Source: Cannabis sativa
Lineage: Eukaryota; Streptophyta; Magnoliopsida; Rosales; Cannabaceae
Length of the DNA: 64,000 bases
Assembly (NCBI RefSeq): GCF_029168945.1
Contig: NC_083602.1
Location: 66,050,600-66,114,599 of the forward strand
Direction of reading: 5' to 3'
Shown piece after piece: positions 1-10,591 of this stretch. The translations under genes and the position numbers were made by a program. Under the pieces are notes generated by a model. The model saw nothing but the letters and a program-made list of their open reading frames with translations, made no database searches and was not told the DNA's origin. Each line of letters begins with the position of its first letter. The first letter of the stretch is position 1.

Positions 1-1731
1 GAGAAGAGAATTAGGTATTCTTCTCATGTTTAATCTTTTCATTGTAGCCCATAAATGTCTACAAGGGTACCCTTGACTTTCATAGAGCAAGCAACTACAG
101 TGTAGTGCTCGTCGGCCTTCACAGTAATGAACTCGGTATTGGACGTCCGGATGCTGGAACTTTCCAATGGTGAATATCTGCCACTCTCCTTCTTGCTCTT
201 GAGTTAGGACAAAATAGTTATTCTCTAAATCAAGCTGCTCAGCAACCTTGTGGTACATAGTTCTTGTGTAGAATTCAGCACATTGGTTGTAGTAAGTGGT
301 CAAGCATGTAGGATTAGGTGGGTGAGGTCGAGTGCATCTACTTTTGAAGTCATTTGCAGTCTCGTTGTGTCTGAGCTTTGAGACTGTCATATCTATGGTT
401 GTTACAAATTCACGCAAGCAATAATTCTTCTCTAAAAATTTTTTTAGAGCGGAGTTGATGGATTCGCAACGTTGTGTGGTTCTCATTCCTGCAACGAATG
501 AACCCCTTAAATACGTTTCTGCCCATTGTTGTCTTGACTCGAATGTTGTTTGACACCATTCATTATCTGTTAGTTGTTGGGTTTGGATGACGTCTAACCA
601 TCTTGCTTCAAATTCTTCCTCCTCGTAGTAGTTGTACATGAGATCCTTAAATGTTTTTAAGAAGATCGGATCTTTAACCTTTTTCGAAGCATTTGTATTG
701 AGATGCCAAGCGCAGAGACGGTGCGTAACATCAGGCATGTGTTCAACGATAGCCTGTTTCATGGCCGCATCTTGGTCAGTAACTACAACACTTGGCTTCT
801 TATCTCCATGGCATTCTAGAAATTTTTGAAGTAGCCAAGAATATGATGGAAGCTTCTCGTGGAGGAGGAGAGCAAATCCGAAGATGCATGTGTTGAAATG
901 GTGGTTGACGCCAATGAGAACAGTGAGGGGCTTATTGTACTCATTCGTCATGTAGGTTGTGTCAAATCCTAGTACATCCCCAAAAGCTACATAGTCCACG
1001 CGTGAGTTTCCATCTGCCCAGAATAAGTTAGCCAAGCGATTCTCGTCGTCAACCTGATAGACAACGAAGAAATTAGGATCCTTCTCTGCGAGACAATCAA
1101 GAAATCCCAGAGCCCCTTCTGAGTCTGTCTCTATCTTCTCTTCTCGCTTCGCACCAGCAACCCTGTTGTACACATCTCGAAGTTGACATGGCATTTTCTC
1201 GTAACCTCCACTTTGCAAAGCAACATGAGACATTATGTTGGCAGTTTTAATTCCTACGGAGTTCATCGACCTGACTTGGGCAAGCAACCCATTGGAGACA
1301 ACTCTATATGATCTCAAAAATTGTACCTCACTTGATGAAGCCAACTCGTGATTGTGCATTGTGCTGAACTCTTTGCATTTCCAAGTGTTAGACGGTTGTG
1401 TGAGTAAAATACGCAATGCTGCCTGACATCCGGTTCTAGTGACATCATGAGGTCTTTTTTTTCTTGGTGTGTCCGGTGATGCGATTTTTTTCGAACCCTC
1501 TGAACAACAAACCCACCTCCGCATTACAATGACCCCATGAGAACGTCGTACATCGTCTTTCCTTGTGCCGAAACCCATCCGTTTCGCATACATTTCGTAG
1601 AATGCTTCCCATTTTTCCAGTTTGTCGAGACTCTTGCCTAGCACGTCCTGTATCTCAATCTCATTCACTGGTTTTATGATGTTTAGCTCTGCTGTGATGG
1701 TTTCCCATTCATAAGTGTGTTCGTCATTCAT
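1..1731 (-). CDS. FAR1/FHY3-like, MULE transposase-type protein (3' end outside window)
   Basis: One uninterrupted reading frame runs from an ATG at 1731 to the left edge (about 577 codons seen). Residues about 35-130 resemble the FAR1 DNA-binding zinc finger, with Cys pairs and a final HNH-like segment. A MULE-type DDE domain follows: Asp 257 (in FDTTY), Asp 319 (in VTDQDAAMK) and Glu 423 (in RCESIN). A SWIM zinc finger shows CxC at 545/547 and CxH at 557/559. Family knowledge: FAR1/FHY3 proteins are domesticated MULE transposases acting as light-signalling transcription factors, but autonomous MULEs encode the same architecture. All three acidic residues are present and the surroundings are transposon-like. 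I therefore favour a MULE transposase or young FRS-type gene over a conserved host regulator. No intron is visible. The C-terminus is missing only because the window ends. Confidence 0.85.
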   Translation of the reverse strand, partial: MNDEHTYEWETITAELNIIKPVNEIEIQDVLGKSLDKLEKWEAFYEMYAKRMGFGTRKDDVRRSHGVIVMRRWVCCSEGSKKIASPDTPRKKRPHDVTRTGCQAALRILLTQPSNTWKCKEFSTMHNHELASSSEVQFLRSYRVVSNGLLAQVRSMNSVGIKTANIMSHVALQSGGYEKMPCQLRDVYNRVAGAKREEKIETDSEGALGFLDCLAEKDPNFFVVYQVDDENRLANLFWADGNSRVDYVAFGDVLGFDTTYMTNEYNKPLTVLIGVNHHFNTCIFGFALLLHEKLPSYSWLLQKFLECHGDKKPSVVVTDQDAAMKQAIVEHMPDVTHRLCAWHLNTNASKKVKDPIFLKTFKDLMYNYYEEEEFEARWLDVIQTQQLTDNEWCQTTFESRQQWAETYLRGSFVAGMRTTQRCESINSALKKFLEKNYCLREFVTTIDMTVSKLRHNETANDFKSRCTRPHPPNPTCLTTYYNQCAEFYTRTMYHKVAEQLDLENNYFVLTQEQEGEWQIFTIGKFQHPDVQYRVHYCEGRRALHCSCLLYESQGYPCRHLWATMKRLNMRRIPNSLL

Positions 1732-1875
1732 GTTGGCTTGTTATTGATTTGTAAGAATTGTAGATGAGGAGTAAGGTGTAGAGGGTGGTGAGGGGATTGA
1801 AATTAGATTTTGTGAGTATAGAAGGGAATTTGAGATAATAGGGTTGTGTGGAGTTGGTGATCACATTTAAAGTTG

Positions 1876-2470
1876 TTGGGCTGATATTAATGGGCCTCTT
1901 CAATATTACAATCTGAACTCAACTCCTCTCGTACGTCATAACAGTATAATAGTACAAATTGTTTTAATTTCATTCCACATGTAATTGTGAAATAAGGTTA
2001 TTTGACGAAAAATTTGAAGGGTTGATGTTATTGAGTTGAAAGGTTTGGTGGTGGGATTTAAATAGATTGGGGTTATGTTAATGGGCCTTCACCTAAGTTT
2101 TTCAATGAGTTGAACCATATTCGTACGTCCGAAATAAAACATTGTACTTTTATTGTTTTTGGAAAAAAATATGTTAAGAAAAGAAGAAAATTTTAATAAA
2201 TGGTTAGTTGTTCACATTTAAATCCATTGGGCTTATATTAATGGGCCTATACCAACATCTTTTAATGAATTCAACCATTCCTGTACTTTACAAAGATAAC
2301 GCAGTACTATTATGAAAACCCCATGCGTGTACACGTGTATTAAAGTGATGTCTTATTTTAGTAGAATGGGTAGTTTTACTGATTTATATATGTTGGGGAT
2401 TTATTTATGTTGGGCTGATATTAATGGGCCCTTCACCTACATCTTCTTATAAGTTAAATCATCGTCGTAC
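1876..2470. repeat. Four degenerate promoter repeats carrying TTAATGGGCC
   Basis: A block beginning TTGGG(C/G)TxATxTTAATGGGCC recurs at 1876, 2067, 2227 and 2410 (spacings 191, 160 and 183 bp). Each copy is followed about 30-50 bp later by a second shared piece with CGTACGT-like and GTAC words. TGGGCY is the known plant site II element bound by TCP factors, so these copies may be regulatory. They lie upstream of both the minus-strand FAR1-like gene and the plus-strand ORF at 2782. Confidence 0.7.
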
Positions 2471-2688
2471 GTTAGAACAGTACCGTAGGACATTAGGTTT
2501 TTTGGAAAAACGGCATTGATGAATAATGTTGACATTTGACCATACTACGTACGCCTACACGTGTATTTAATTGTGTAATTCAGAGATTTAAGCACCCCTC
2601 TTTTGACACATCACATTTGCCCAATGGAGTACATCCCAATGGAGTACAGCTAACTAAAAAACGTACTATAGGGTTATTCTCCACGACT

Positions 2689-2695
2689 TATATAA
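2689..2695 (+). promoter_or_regulatory. Putative TATA box for the viroplasmin-like ORF
   Basis: TATATAA lies about 90 bp upstream of the ATG at 2782, a normal plant spacing for a short 5' leader. It sits at the right side of the shared intergenic region with the repeated TGGGCC units. Assigned by position and motif only. Confidence 0.4.
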
Positions 2696-2781
2696 GACAC
2701 TTGAGACGTTTTCCAATCCAGCATCAAGTTTATAGAGAAATTAATTTGTAACTTAGTTATTAGCATTACAATATATCAAGT

Positions 2782-3168
2782 ATGAGTTCAGGTCCACACT
2801 GGGTTATTTTCAATGGACCAAATGAAGGTATCTATAGTACGTACGAAGATGCTGTAAGCAAAAACACTACTTCTGATGCGTCCATAAAAATAATTCGTTA
2901 TGAATCTTTCATAGAAGCTTTTTCTGCTTTATGTCTACATGGAGAGACGGGAGAATGCTTCACTGGGCAGAAAGTTAGAGAACTTTGCTGTGTTAATGAG
3001 TTTCCCTGCATGTGGGATTCTGATGATGATAATGATGAAGAGGCTATCCTTAATTCTGTTTGCTCACTGTTTGATGAGGGTGAATGTTCTGGTGCAATTA
3101 AATCACCCGAACAGGACAATGTGAAAGATTCGGCGAGAAAGGTGAGGACCGAAATGGAGATGATATAG
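2782..3168 (+). CDS. Small protein with RNase H1 N-terminal / viroplasmin-like domain
   Basis: A 128-residue ORF with a true ATG. Residues about 6-50 show the pattern of the RNase H1 N-terminal (caulimovirus viroplasmin-like) nucleic-acid-binding fold: an aromatic-V-I-F-x-G start, GIYST, then a weaker segment ending in a F-x-EAF-x-AL helix. The rest is acidic (DSDDDNDEE) with scattered Cys and no RNase H catalytic domain. The fold binds RNA/DNA hybrids in RNase H1. As a stand-alone domain its role here is unknown. It is divergent to the FAR1-like gene across a shared promoter region and probably belongs to the same transposon cargo. It is not evidence of a viral insertion by itself. The assignment is from motif recognition; a profile search against Cauli_VI/RNase_H1_N would settle it. 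Confidence 0.6.
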   Translation: MSSGPHWVIFNGPNEGIYSTYEDAVSKNTTSDASIKIIRYESFIEAFSALCLHGETGECFTGQKVRELCCVNEFPCMWDSDDDNDEEAILNSVCSLFDEGECSGAIKSPEQDNVKDSARKVRTEMEMI

Positions 3169-3577
3169 AAGTTGGAGACAAAGGAGGAGTGGATACTTCT
3201 CCCAAAAACAGTAAATGATGCACTGTGTTAGTGTCCAAGTTATGTTATTTTATATTTTAAGCTATAATGTTGTACGATCAGTATTTGTTATGAAATATGT
3301 ACTTTGGTTTATTTTGGAGTATTAATGTCACTTTCCTCATTAATTAATTGTGGAAGTAAAAGTGAAGTGAATCATTGTGAAATCACAACTGCAAACAGAA
3401 AGCAAAAAAACTTAAAATAATATAGTAAAGTTACAAACAAGTAGATATATAATAGAAGTGCTTCAATCTCATTAAATGGCCTAACAAAAAGTTGATTCAA
3501 CAGCCATATGAGATGAGTTGTAACAAAAGTACAGTATATATATATGAAAAATACCACGACTGAAACCGAACGGATGT

Positions 3578-4060
3578 TCAATCAAGTTCTATAACTTGAG
3601 GGAACTTCCTTTGAGACGGAGGGCTATTGTCTCTGAACGGGGACTTTGGTCGTGAAGGGCTTTCTCTTGGAGTAGTGCTTGGTGATTCTTGTTTCACATG
3701 AAGTAGGTAGTGGGGAATGGACACCTCGGTGTAGTCGAGAATGTCATCCATGATACCCTCTAATTTTTCTCTTGAACTGTTGGCTTCTTGCATGGCGTGG
3801 GCTGAATGGTACAGATGTTCCGCGAGTTTGTATGACTCTTGCTTGGCCTCCGTGGCTCGTAAATGAGCCTTCTTTATAATTTTTTCGTGTTCGTGGAGAA
3901 CAGACTCGAGCCTTGCACAGTTAGGACATCCTGAGATGGACGCTGAACGGAGTCTTGGACTCCGTGACGGTGTACCTACGTGTCTTGTGGAAGAAAAAGG
4001 ATGCGGTGGGGATTTTTGAGGACTTGTTTCAAAAGGGTTGAAGTTTTGGTAAGGGTCCAT
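3578..4060 (-). CDS. Small coiled-coil protein with CxxC, unknown function
   Basis: A 160-residue ORF starting at ATG 4060. The N-terminus is Pro/Ser rich (residues 1-40). GCPNC at about 44-48 gives a CxxC, followed by a charged heptad-like helix (about 50-110, rich in E, K, A and L). The tail is Ser/Pro/Arg rich with repeated SPS/SPR motifs, like phosphorylation or SR-like sequence. I do not recognise the family. It is convergent with the viroplasmin-like ORF (gap about 410 bp). The composition looks like a real protein: the frame is open for 160 codons in AT-rich DNA with balanced codon use. Probably part of the same transposon-borne gene set. Confidence 0.5.
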   Translation of the reverse strand: MDPYQNFNPFETSPQKSPPHPFSSTRHVGTPSRSPRLRSASISGCPNCARLESVLHEHEKIIKKAHLRATEAKQESYKLAEHLYHSAHAMQEANSSREKLEGIMDDILDYTEVSIPHYLLHVKQESPSTTPRESPSRPKSPFRDNSPPSQRKFPQVIELD

Positions 4061-6723
4061 TTGATGTAGGTAACAGTAAAACGGGGTTTGATAAAAATGC
4101 TTAGTGAATAGACATAACCTTTACTTATATAGTGGGTTGGTGGGTTGATGTACACGTGATTGGGTTGATGTAATAATATTGGTTTTCTTTTTCCGAATTT
4201 AACCATTTCATAGTTAATAAATTTTGACAATGGTAATATTTACCCATTTATTAGTTAACCAATTTTAATAGAAGGAGAAGGTGAATCAAATCCCACAAAC
4301 AAAATCTAAGCAATATCGGGAAAGTACTAAGTGATGTGACATGTTTATATTAAAAACAAAATTACGTACGGTTTTATGATTTAAATAATAATTTTAATTA
4401 AAGTAAAAATAAAATGCTTTTAAGTATTAGTACAGATGGAAGACATAATGAATGATGTGAATTGATTTATTACAGCCGTATAAAAATGTCACATCACCAT
4501 CTTTAAGTAATAAGTACACGGTTTGAAACATGAAAAATAGTGTTTTTATTTTTCAATCTAAAATTCAAAATAATACCCAGATTTTGTTTTTGAAAATATT
4601 TAACTAAATCAAGAATTTGTATGTAGACCCACCTTTTGAGTTTATAAAAACATAAAATTGTTTTCAAATCTTAAATAATAAGAGGAGTCACTCTGAATTT
4701 TTCTGGTTTTGTTTTTATTTTTTTTAAAATTGTTTAAAATAATGATAATATAAAACATACTTTGAAGTTTTCAAAAATTAAAAAATATTTGTTTGATGTA
4801 ATTTTGTAAAAACAGAAATTATTTATTTATTCTTTCTTTTTTTCTTAGAAAATAAACTTCAATAAAAAAATTAATAAATATATTCATAAAAAAGAAATGC
4901 ATTTTAAAGTAATTTGGAAAAAAAAAAATTGATGAAATTAAACTCCGACAAATAACTTTTTGGTGTTCTCAAAATTTTATATTTTTTTTTTTTTTTTAAA
5001 AAAAAAAAATCTTCTGAAAATATTGTCAAACACTTATAATTGTAGGCATTATTAAAAAAAAAATTTCAGTTGTTAAGAATAAAATTTATTTTTTAATTAT
5101 AGTGCCAAAACACCATCTAAATAATTTGTCAAAATGAGTATTTGCCTTCTTTTTTGTTAAATGTTGTATTAATTTAAATTTACTAGCCTAAATTTAAATA
5201 AGAACACAAAATGTTTCTAAATAAAATATTATATATAAAAAAAAAATCAATATTAATTGAACATAAAGATCAAATGTGAGGTCCCATGCACCATATGCAT
5301 TAAAATTTAGAATTATAAAATTAATTTTCAGAAAAAGAAAAAAAAAATGAAACTCTATTAAATGTATCAACAATAAATGTTATAATATATTGATATCAAA
5401 TCATGGTGCTCTTAATTGTATTAATCCTAATTATTTTATTACAAATAAAGTAACTATATGTAGGATGTTTGTCTATTTATAGAGATCAAAATATAAGGTA
5501 CATAGAATAGAACATTCCCTACAATTATAATAAATAATAAAAACAAGTTTTTTTTTATAATATTTGGCACAATACTCGAAGAATTCACGTGACATGTATG
5601 ACTTTTTTAATATTTTGGTCGGATCCCACAGAAGGAGTAATTATTTAATGAATACTTTGTCACCTAAATATTTAAATGTTATGGTAATAATAAGTACATG
5701 GTTTAAATGGTGAAATTTAAAAAGGTGATGTGACATCTACTCATTTCAGTCGTAAATAATTTATTAAAATTTGACATCATAATCGTTGTTGGTACTACTA
5801 TCATAATTTATTAAATCTGACCTAATTGATTTGTCCAAATTTTAATAAGAAAAATGTCATATTAGTATATTAGAGCCCAACAAATATTAAATCTCCTTAA
5901 GTAATTACTGGTAGGTTTCGTGTTTTGAAATAGTATATTAATTAACTCAAATCAGGGAATCCCATGAGATCTCGCATGTCGAATGTAGTCGGTTTGATTT
6001 GATGTTACACCGTGAAATCGGCGACGTACGTTATTTAAAGTGTAGGAAATACTCCATTTAACGTCGGTGAGTACAACGTGGGACGTACACGTAAAATTAA
6101 ATATTGATAAGACAACTATTGATTTTTTTAGTTAGTATCTACAAATTAAAGAGGAAATAGTCCATACTTGGTTAAGAAGATTACAATATTTGGACAATTT
6201 TTAAATAATTCCCAACAACTTTAAAACGTGGTCCTAAATAGGAAATGGTTCAAAATGTATTAAAATAAGTAATGTACGAATAAATATGTTCGAAATTATA
6301 GTTTACATTTGAAAAAAAATCTTATTATCTCATTAAATTCAAATATTGAGTAAACATAATTGCGGCGTCGTATTTCCGATTTAAGGTACTCGCACGTATA
6401 TTGATGTACGTTATTTTCAAACTTGAACTTATTGAGATATGGGAGATCCAAATTTTCGACGTACATTGAAATACGTTCCAAACATATTTTCATATAATTT
6501 ATTTACGTGACTCGTTGAAAATTGATTTTAGGGTTGGAAAGACATACGTAGAAATACGTTATTAGAATAAAGAAATCTTTTATATATGCTAATTAATTTG
6601 TAGTAACCACATTACAATTTCTCACTTCTTGATTACAATAAAGTATTAAACATTACAATTTTCAAATAATAAAAGTGAACAACCAACTAATGGATTAACA
6701 TTTGGATTAACCCAACAAAATGG
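4061..6723. other. AT-rich non-coding stretch
   Basis: No convincing gene. The stretch is very AT-rich with long A/T runs (4920-5070). A sentence-like segment, TACGGTTTTATxATxxAATAATAATTTT, occurs near 4364 and again at the outer edge of the palindrome arm near 6798. This suggests that terminal sequence of the same transposon family is scattered here. ACGTAC/CGTACG words are unusually frequent at 6020-6560. The short minus-strand ORF at 6296-6493 looks fortuitous. Confidence 0.5.
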
Positions 6724-7143
6724 ATTAATTTTTGTCTTTTGTTAATAAAAACTCCTCCCGTACATATTATGTGACATATATATTTAAAACTCACCCAAGT
6801 ACGGTTTTATAATAAAATAATAATTTTACCAAAAAAATGTAAAAACGCCGACATTTGCCTCCCGCGTATCATTTTGTTCCAGAGTATGGCGCACCGTAGT
6901 GTCAAATATGATAGATAACACTCATCCCTCGGTGGCCTTATTGGAGGTTTAGGTTCGGTTGGATGGCATATTTGGGTGCCATGATTGGAAGTTGTTCGTG
7001 CCACCCTACTCCACCCATCCGAAACCTTCGTCAACGTTTCCTGAATATACATATACCACATACATAAAATTTTTAAGAAACAATTCGTAATAATATAATT
7101 TTTAAAAAAATAGACGTAAATAGTGGAGTTATTACCGAAATTT

Positions 7144-7260
7144 CTAATGAGATGATTGATTGAATTGCTGAAATTCCCTTGATGCACCTACAACAAACGG
7201 TTGTAGTGCATACCAATCCTTTTGTTTACACATCTTCACTTCGGTGCAACAACAATACAT
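7144..7260 (-). CDS. 38-residue ORF in left arm, mirrored in right arm
   Basis: The ATG at 7260 opens a 38-residue frame beginning MYCCCT and containing KQKDWYALQP and REFQQFN. The right arm carries the mirror copy (42 residues). The two share this peptide with only a few substitutions. The GTAGGT inside the frame could be a splice donor joining a downstream exon (around 7045-6930 on the minus strand) that is also conserved between arms (TQICHPTEP). I do not recognise the family. It could be a captured gene fragment or the leader of an element gene. Confidence 0.35.
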   Translation of the reverse strand: MYCCCTEVKMCKQKDWYALQPFVVGASREFQQFNQSSH

Positions 7261-7382
7261 AATTTACTATTTTTTTTTATATATATTATCCCTATACATA
7301 CGTCTACAGATAGGGAGTGAGTTTTCTAGGAAAGAAAACAATACTAAATTGAGAGGTGAAGGAGTAAGGAGAGGTAGAGGGG

Positions 7383-7390
7383 TATATATA
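7383..7390 (-). promoter_or_regulatory. TATA box in left arm, directed outward
   Basis: TATATATA inside a block conserved with the right arm. On the minus strand it lies about 120 bp upstream of the ATG at 7260. Confidence 0.4.
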
Positions 7391-8303
7391 GTACTTGTGG
7401 ATGTGATTGTTGAGTGTAGTCTTGTCAAATATTACAAAATAATAATTAATATAACCCTAGGTACGGCTAAAGGTGGTATAACCCCAAGACAAATTTGATT
7501 TTGTCAATCCCTTGAAAAACGTAATTTGAACAAACCCAACCCCCTATTAACTTTTCCTTGGAAGACGTAATTCCAACCAACGAAATTATCGATTTTGTTG
7601 TGGTTTGGTTGATTGTGGTTAGAAAAAATTTCTCCTTTATTAATATTATTATTAAAAAAATGAAATAATGAGCTACTCACATATTCTCACTTTAATAATT
7701 TTAAAATATATTAATTCAGCGGTTGTACGGTTTCTTTTTTTTTTTGCCAATTACTTTTTTAGGCATCCCTACTTTTTTATTTATTATTTGTATATGACTC
7801 ATGACACATATAGTAAAAATATATTTTTTGTAATAATAATAATAAACTTGTCAAACATTCTCTTTTTTTTAAATTTTTTTTAAAAATATTTTAGTCTTTT
7901 TCTTTTTTTATTTTATATAAGAATATTTAAATTTAAATAAAATTTAATGTATGAAAACAAGTTACTACTTTTAAATTTTTTATATTTGAAATTAGAAAAT
8001 TAAATTAAAAATAAACTTATTTTTATAAAACTATTTTATCAGACACATTTAAAACATTATAAGAGTTACATTTAAAAAAAAAAAAAGTTACTTCAGGGTA
8101 TCTTAAATAATATAATAACATAATATAGCTTAAAAATATAAAAAACTAACAAAAAAATACTTTTAATATTATTCTTCATTTTATGTTTCTCACATATTAA
8201 AATGAGTACATACTGTTACGAATACAATAGTAGTTTGAGAGAACAAGTGAGTGTAGTAATAAAGTCTGGAGAATAGTGACTCTGGTACGCTTCATGATTA
8301 AAT

Positions 8304-9375
8304 GAGTACATACTGTGCCACACCGGGCCCGTAAACACCGCAAGTCACATTGTGGTTCGTACGAATGGTTGAGTGTCACTCAGTACAACCCGAGGTCGAA
8401 CTGGATTCGGTTAGTTCGTTGGGAGAGTAGTGATTCCGGTACCCCAAAGCGAACTTGAGTACATATTGTGTGTCACCGGGCCCGTAAACACCGCAAGTCA
8501 CAATGTCAGTAGTAGGAATGGTTGAGTGTCACTCAGTACAACCCGAGGTCGAACTGGATTCGGTTAGTTCGTTGGGAGAGTAGTGATTCCGGTACCCCAA
8601 AGCGAACTTGAGTACATATTGTGTGTCACCGGGCCCGTAAACACCGCAAGTCACAATGTCAGTAGTAGGAATGGTTGAGTGTCACTCAGTACAACCCGAG
8701 GTCGAACTGGATTCGGTGAGTTCGTTGGGAGAGTAGTGATTCCGGTACCCCAAATCGAACTTGAGTACATATTGTGTGTCACCGGGCCCGTAAACACCGC
8801 AAGTCACAATGTCGGTAGTAGGAATGGTTGAGTGTCACTCGGTACAACCCGAGGTCGAACTCGGATTCGGTGAGTTCGTTGGGAGAGTAGTGATTCCGTA
8901 CCCCAAAGCGAACTTGAGTACATATTGTGTGTCACCGGCCCGTAAACACCGCAAGTCACAATGTCAGTAGTAGGAATGGTTGAGTGTCACTCAGTACAAC
9001 CCCAGGTCGAACTCGGATTCGGTTAGTTCGTTGGGAGAGTAGTGATTCCGGTACCCCAAAGCGAACTTGAGTACATATTGTGTGTCACCGGGCCCGTAAA
9101 CACCGCAAGTCACAATGTCAGTAGTAGGAATGGTTGAGTGTCACTCAGTACAACCCGAGGTCGAAACTGGATTCGGTTAGTTCGTTGGGAGAGTAGTGAT
9201 TCCGGTACCCCAAAGCGAACTTGAGTACATATTGTGTGTCACCGGGCCCGTAAACACCGCAAGTCACAATGTCAGTAGTAGGAATGGTTGAGTGTCACTC
9301 AGTACAACCCCAGGTCGAACTGGATTCGGTTAGTTCGTTGGGAGAGTAGTGATTCCGGTACCCCAGGTCGAACTG
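8304..9375 (+). repeat. Seven-copy tandem array, 153-bp unit
   Basis: The unit starting GAGTACATA begins at 8304, 8457, 8610, 8763, 8916, 9069 and 9223 (period 153, once 154). The five inner copies are nearly identical; the first is diverged. The array is markedly more GC-rich than its flanks. It contains GGGCCCG, GTGTCACTCAGTAC and GGTACC words. No reading frame runs through it. Confidence 0.95.
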
Positions 9376-9384
9376 GATTCGGTG

Positions 9385-9790
9385 TTTTTTGGTTAAGGTG
9401 ACACACAGTATGTAGTCAAGTTAGCTTTGGTGTACCGGAGTCACTATCCTCCTAAAAAACTCAATGAATCTAGTTCGAGCTAGGGTTGTACGACGCGACA
9501 GTCAACCATTCGTAGTACTGACGTTGTCACTCGCGGTGTTTACATGCGCGGTGACACAGTATGTAGTGAAGTTTGCTGTTGGGTACCGGAGTCACTCCTC
9601 TTCTAACGAACTCACCGAATCAAGTTTGACCTAGGGTTGTACAGAGTGACACCGATGCAGTATGGGAGAAGTCGCACTATGAATTTAGGTTGTTTGGGCT
9701 GAGTGTGTACTCAGTTCATCATGACGCGTACCAGATTCACTATTCTCCTGATTTTATTACTAGAGTCACTTCTTGTCTTAAACTACTATT
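9385..9790 (-). repeat. Inverted, diverged copies of the 153-bp unit
   Basis: About two and a half copies of the 153-bp unit in opposite orientation, strongly diverged from the left array and from each other (GGTGACAC...GTATGTAGT starts at 9395 and 9550). This gives the palindrome its centre near 9380. Confidence 0.8.
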
Positions 9791-10349
9791 GTATTCATAA
9801 CATTAAACAATTTTGTTATTAAATATCTATATTTATATAGTATTCAAAAAATTATTGTAATCTTGATTCCAACGAGTGATACGTTAATGTAATCTTACAA
9901 AAATTATTGCAATATTTACTCCAACGAATAATATTTTAATGAAATATTAAAATCGTATTTAAATAAATATTGAGTTTTCATTATTAGTAAACATCCTAAT
10001 TTAATTTCTTATTCATTTGGCCACACATGTTTATTTGGACATAATATTAGGATATTTGTTGCTACATGTGATAACAATGGGAGCAACATTTACCTTATTT
10101 AAATACATAATTTTTGTTTAGCACAGTGAACCAATTCAATGTTGTCACCGAGCATGCATATTGGTTCCAATTACGTCTTCCAAGGAAAAGTTAGTAGGGG
10201 TTGGGTTTGTTGATACTACGTTTTTCAAGGGATTGAAAAAGTCAAATAAATAGCTTTAGGTTATTTGTAGCCGTACCTAGGGTTATATTATTAATTATTA
10301 TTTTTAAATTTTTGTGAAGACTACACTCAACAATCACATCCACAAGTAC

Positions 10350-10357
10350 TATATATA
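10350..10357 (+). promoter_or_regulatory. TATA box in right arm, directed outward
   Basis: TATATATA, the mirror of the left-arm copy, about 105 bp upstream of the ATG at 10463. Confidence 0.4.
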
Positions 10358-10462
10358 CCCCTCTACCTCTCCTTACTCCTTCACAATTTCGTATTAAACC
10401 CTATCCTAGAGAACTCACTCCCTATATGTAGACGTGTGTATAATATATTAAAAAAATAAATT

Positions 10463-10591
10463 ATGTATTGTTGTTGCACCAAAGTGAAGATGTGTAAACA
10501 GAAGGATTGGTATGCACTGCAACCGTGTGTTGTAGGTGCATCAAGGGAATTTCAGCAATTCAATAAATCATCTCATAACAAATTTTGGTAA
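10463..10591 (+). CDS. 42-residue ORF in right arm, mirror of left-arm ORF
   Basis: Starts MYCCCT and shares KQKDWYALQP and REFQQFN with the ORF at 7144-7260. The downstream conserved block LTKVxDGW...TQICHPTEP at 10682-10775 follows a TTCAG acceptor-like site (10677-10681), so a two-exon transcript is possible. Function unknown. Conservation of the peptide between arms may only reflect conservation of the arm. Confidence 0.35.
   Translation: MYCCCTKVKMCKQKDWYALQPCVVGASREFQQFNKSSHNKFW

Larger units (their letters stand above)
6724..7575 (+). repeat. Left outer arm of the palindrome
   Basis: Pairs with 10160-11167 as an inverted copy. Landmarks are GTCTTTTGTTAATA near the outer edge, the CCACAAGTACTATATATACCC promoter-like block (read on the minus strand, near 7381-7402) and CCTTGGAAGACGTAATT at the inner edge. 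Confidence 0.8.

Noticed and set aside
632..829. Plus-strand ORF of 65 codons
   Set aside because: Antisense to the DDE domain of the FAR1-like gene and without its own family signal.
2782..3168. Integrated pararetrovirus
   Set aside because: Only the short N-terminal fold is present; no movement, coat, protease or RT sequence lies nearby, so a cellular or transposon origin is more likely.
6296..6493. 65-codon minus-strand ORF
   Set aside because: Phe/Ile/Asn-rich translation of AT-rich DNA; no start context or homologue recognised.
8304..9375. CRISPR-like or satellite array
   Set aside because: Units are directly tandem without spacers and lie inside a transposon-like palindrome; CRISPR is not expected in plants.
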